DNA of 8,696 nt from Fidelibacterota bacterium (lineage in GTDB: Bacteria; Fidelibacterota; UBA2242), in contig JAGLWX010000062.1 in assembly GCA_023133185.1 (NCBI GenBank), positions 1-8,696 of the forward strand. The letters run 5' to 3'. Of the stretch, positions 6,966 to 8,696 are shown piece after piece. The notes beneath the pieces are model-generated. The model saw nothing but the letters and a program-made list of their open reading frames with translations, made no database searches and had not been told where the DNA came from. A program made the position numbers and the translations under genes. Position 1 is the stretch's first letter. Each line of letters opens with the position of its first letter.

Positions 6966-8372
6966 TTAGTTTGTTTTTGTCAGTAATTCGATCCCATGAT
7001 CAAGCATCTGCCTGACTTTCTGATCTGTATCCGATCCTACATAGATCCGGCCGAGGGGTTCCGTTTGAGAAACCCGCACGAGCATCCAAGTGCCATCGGT
7101 AAAATAATATTTTACGCCATCAACTAACGACATATGATCTACCTGAAAATTCCCAATCCTGTCCAGGTGGGATTGACGCATTAATTGAAGGTTCCGGGAT
7201 AATATTTCCGGTGAAAAATATTTATCAATCCGACTATAACAAAACGGTCCAAAGCGTTCCCGTAAATCTCTAACAAGTACACTAATCGGTTTCTGGTAAT
7301 AACCAAGCATTTCAATGGTAAGCAGGGATGCCAGAATCCCGTCACGCTCAGGAATGTGGTTTTTAAATCCAAACCCCCCGCTCTCTTCACCGCCGATCAG
7401 CACATCTTCCGATAACATCCTCTCGCAGACATTTTTAAAACCAACCGGCACTTCAGTAACCCGTCCACCATATTCTCTAACCATCTTATCAACCGTGTCC
7501 GCCATAGACGTCGTCCGAACAACATCGCCATCCCATTTCCTGATATTCCGTAAATATTCATATAACAACGGCATCAAGTCGTGAAGTTCGATAAAGGATC
7601 CTTTTTCATCCAAAATACCGAATCGGTCGGCGTCTCCATCCGTGGCAATTCCCAGTAACGCATGTTGTTCCAGAACGGCAATTCGTAAATCTTTCAAATT
7701 ATCCGGAATCGGTTCCGGCAACACCCCGCCAAATGTAGGATTCACCGTATTGTTAATAACATTAAAGTTAATACAAACTGTCTCAAGAAATTCGTTGAGA
7801 TAGCCGATACCGGTCCCGTGCATTGGATTATAAACAAGCGTTCCCGGAAATTTCCGGAGTGTATCGATCCGAATATATTGTTGAATATGCCGGGCATAAT
7901 CAGGAAATAAATCGTCTTTTTCTAAATATTGGTTGATTTTTTCTTGGTTGGATTTCGGTTTGTTTTTATAAAGATGTCTTTCTATTTCTAATGTCATTGA
8001 TGACATGGCTGAGCCACCATAATTGCCTTTGAATTTAATCCCGTTGTAATAATAGGGATTATGACTGGCGGTTATCATTATCCCGCCGGCTAAATGTCTG
8101 TTTTTAACGGTAAAGGATAATACCGGTGTGGGAGTATAACGATCACTCAGAATTACCGGAATTTGGTTACTGGCAACAACTTCCGAAAATTTCTCTGCAA
8201 AAACAGACGACATAAACCGGGTATCGAAGGATACCGCTATGCCTGTTTCAGCAAACTCTTGATCGTGGATATAATCGCTAACTGCCTGGGCTATGATTTG
8301 AACATTTTCTATTGTAAAATCATCCGCAATAATCGCTCTCCAGCCATCCGTCCCGAAATGTATTGCAGCCAT
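6966..8372 (-). CDS. Alpha-D-phosphohexomutase (phosphoglucomutase / phosphoacetylglucosamine mutase type)
   Basis: This cytosolic enzyme family moves a phosphate between O1 and O6 of a hexose or N-acetylhexosamine through a phosphoserine intermediate. The four hallmark elements are in order: the phosphoserine loop TASHNP with Ser103 (101-106), the metal-binding DGDADR (245-250), the sugar-recognition loop GGEESGGFG (327-335), and the phosphate-binding loop RVSQTEP (433-439). The start FGTDGWRA (6-13) and the length of 468 residues are typical of the family. In the last loop Gln436 replaces the usual Gly of RxSGTEP. As first gene of the operon, 22 bases before the phosphorylase, its likely job is to convert the sugar 1-phosphate made by GH94 to the 6-phosphate. 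With NanE downstream, GlcNAc-1-P is plausible, but family members are often promiscuous, so glucose or mannose 1-phosphate remain possible. ATG 8372 follows an AT-rich leader with no clear Shine-Dalgarno sequence beyond GTGAG about eight bases upstream. Confidence 0.9.
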   Translation of the reverse strand: MAAIHFGTDGWRAIIADDFTIENVQIIAQAVSDYIHDQEFAETGIAVSFDTRFMSSVFAEKFSEVVASNQIPVILSDRYTPTPVLSFTVKNRHLAGGIMITASHNPYYYNGIKFKGNYGGSAMSSMTLEIERHLYKNKPKSNQEKINQYLEKDDLFPDYARHIQQYIRIDTLRKFPGTLVYNPMHGTGIGYLNEFLETVCINFNVINNTVNPTFGGVLPEPIPDNLKDLRIAVLEQHALLGIATDGDADRFGILDEKGSFIELHDLMPLLYEYLRNIRKWDGDVVRTTSMADTVDKMVREYGGRVTEVPVGFKNVCERMLSEDVLIGGEESGGFGFKNHIPERDGILASLLTIEMLGYYQKPISVLVRDLRERFGPFCYSRIDKYFSPEILSRNLQLMRQSHLDRIGNFQVDHMSLVDGVKYYFTDGTWMLVRVSQTEPLGRIYVGSDTDQKVRQMLDHGIELLTKTN

Positions 8373-8487
8373 TTATATACTCACATTCATTATTATCAAC
8401 TCTAAATCACATATTATGAAATATTAGATAATTTCACAAGAGTTAGTTCGTAAAAAGGGAGCGTATCAATAAAGATATATGCTTCTG
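8373..8487 (-). promoter_or_regulatory. AT-rich leader upstream of the phosphohexomutase operon
   Basis: This gene-free, strongly AT-rich stretch is where the promoter of the minus-strand operon should lie. The best sigma-70-like pair that I find on the minus strand is TTGTGA (8439-8434) and CATAAT (8418-8413), but the 15-base spacer is short. I see no clear operator palindrome or riboswitch. The assignment rests mainly on position. Confidence 0.3.
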
Positions 8488-8511
8488 TTTTAAGCGGCAG
8501 AGACGCCGCGG
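8488..8511. repeat. GC-rich intergenic motif, copy 2
   Basis: This is the 24-base partner of the motif at 3758-3779, again beginning TTTTAA and followed by a GC-rich core. The core contains GCGGC (8494-8498) and GCCGC (8505-8509), a 5-bp all-GC stem with a six-base loop; no T-run follows on either strand, so it is not an evident terminator. It lies about 115 bases upstream of the operon's first gene. Confidence 0.35.
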
Positions 8512-8537
8512 ATTTCGTCCTGGTCTCAACTATTACC

Positions 8538-8600
8538 GAAGCCGCCAATGTGAACTTAAGCGTCTATAACCTAATTGGTCAGGAAGTAATCGACGCCTTT
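8538..8600 (+). pseudogene. Relic of a type IX secretion (Por) C-terminal sorting domain
   Basis: One plus-strand frame reads EAANVNLSVYNLIGQEV followed by IDAF, which closely follows the consensus of the type IX secretion C-terminal sorting domain (of the kind '..EAANVxLxVYNLLGQEVxxLV'). In secreted proteins this domain lies at the extreme C-terminus, preceded by a proline/asparagine-rich YPNPFNP-like segment. Here the upstream codons (FVLVST) do not match that segment, and the downstream frame continues to the window edge without the expected domain end. The frame is open from 8454 but has no plausible start codon. It is best read as a short decayed fragment left by a deletion or rearrangement. 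The match is by eye, over about 20 residues. Confidence 0.5.
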
Positions 8601-8696
8601 TTAATGCTCTTGGTTTTCAGCAACGGTTCGAAAATCACCTGCAATGCCATGGCGATCACACCTTTGATACATCCCTCCTCTTTCAATGTACCTACT
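8579..8696 (-). CDS. Possible 3' end of an unidentified gene, cut by the window edge
   Basis: A minus-strand frame is open from the window edge to a TGA at 8581-8579 and encodes about 38 residues, including KGVIAMALQVIFEPLLK and ending KKASITS. I do not recognise it. The composition is protein-like (an amphipathic hydrophobic stretch and then a basic tail), but the opposite strand is also open here and the frame overlaps the sorting-domain relic by about 20 bases, so it may be chance. If real, it would be transcribed toward the phosphohexomutase operon. Confidence 0.25.
   Translation of the reverse strand, partial: VGTLKEEGCIKGVIAMALQVIFEPLLKTKSIKKASITS

Noticed and set aside
8379..8399. TTGATA (minus strand) close to the mutase start as a -35 box
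   Set aside because: The matching -10 would fall on the start codon itself, leaving no transcribed leader, and the hexamer is expected by chance in such AT-rich DNA.
8494..8509. GCGGC/GCCGC hairpin as an intrinsic terminator
   Set aside because: The stem is only 5 bp and no T-run follows on either strand.

Overview
The window looks like a chromosomal segment from a bacterium, probably of the Bacteroidota/FCB superphylum (Bacteroidota, Ignavibacteria, Calditrichota, Marinimicrobia and relatives). Three clues point there: moderately AT-rich DNA, start sites with almost no canonical Shine-Dalgarno sequences, and a short relic near the right end that reads like part of a type IX secretion (Por) C-terminal sorting domain. 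This placement is an inference; no rRNA or other phylogenetic marker is present. I see no tRNA, rRNA, CRISPR array, transposase or phage gene.

Left part, plus strand (48-3649): two genes 8 bases apart, probably one transcript. The first encodes a 715-residue protein of the hydantoinase A/5-oxoprolinase family, without a HyuB partner in view. The second encodes a 481-residue polytopic membrane protein of the DUF5009/COG4299 family, related to heparan-alpha-glucosaminide N-acetyltransferase (HGSNAT), so a candidate transmembrane acetyltransferase acting on amino sugars.

Middle and right, minus strand (8372-3783): a compact three-gene operon, read from right to left. It encodes an alpha-D-phosphohexomutase (468 aa), a GH94 disaccharide phosphorylase resembling N,N'-diacetylchitobiose or cellobiose phosphorylases (811 aa), and an N-acetylmannosamine-6-phosphate 2-epimerase, NanE (237 aa). 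The gaps are 22 and 11 bases. The genes fit a phosphorolytic route: GH94 would split a beta-linked disaccharide with phosphate into a sugar 1-phosphate, the mutase would move the phosphate to O6, and NanE would interconvert the GlcNAc-6-P and ManNAc-6-P forms. NanE is the main reason to suspect an N-acetylated sugar rather than plain glucose. The GH94 gene seems to start at a TTG, and an out-of-frame six-codon ATG mini-ORF ends exactly over that start.

The two units converge on a 133-base intergenic gap (3650-3782) that holds a weak hairpin and a short GC-rich motif. An imperfect copy of the motif lies upstream of the operon at 8488-8511. The last ~320 bases (8373-8696) hold an AT-rich leader, that motif copy, the sorting-domain relic and the possible 3' end of another minus-strand gene cut by the window edge.

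If the membrane acetyltransferase homologue and the phosphorylase operon serve the same pathway, the window is a small amino-sugar utilisation locus. That link is a hypothesis resting on gene neighbourhood only.
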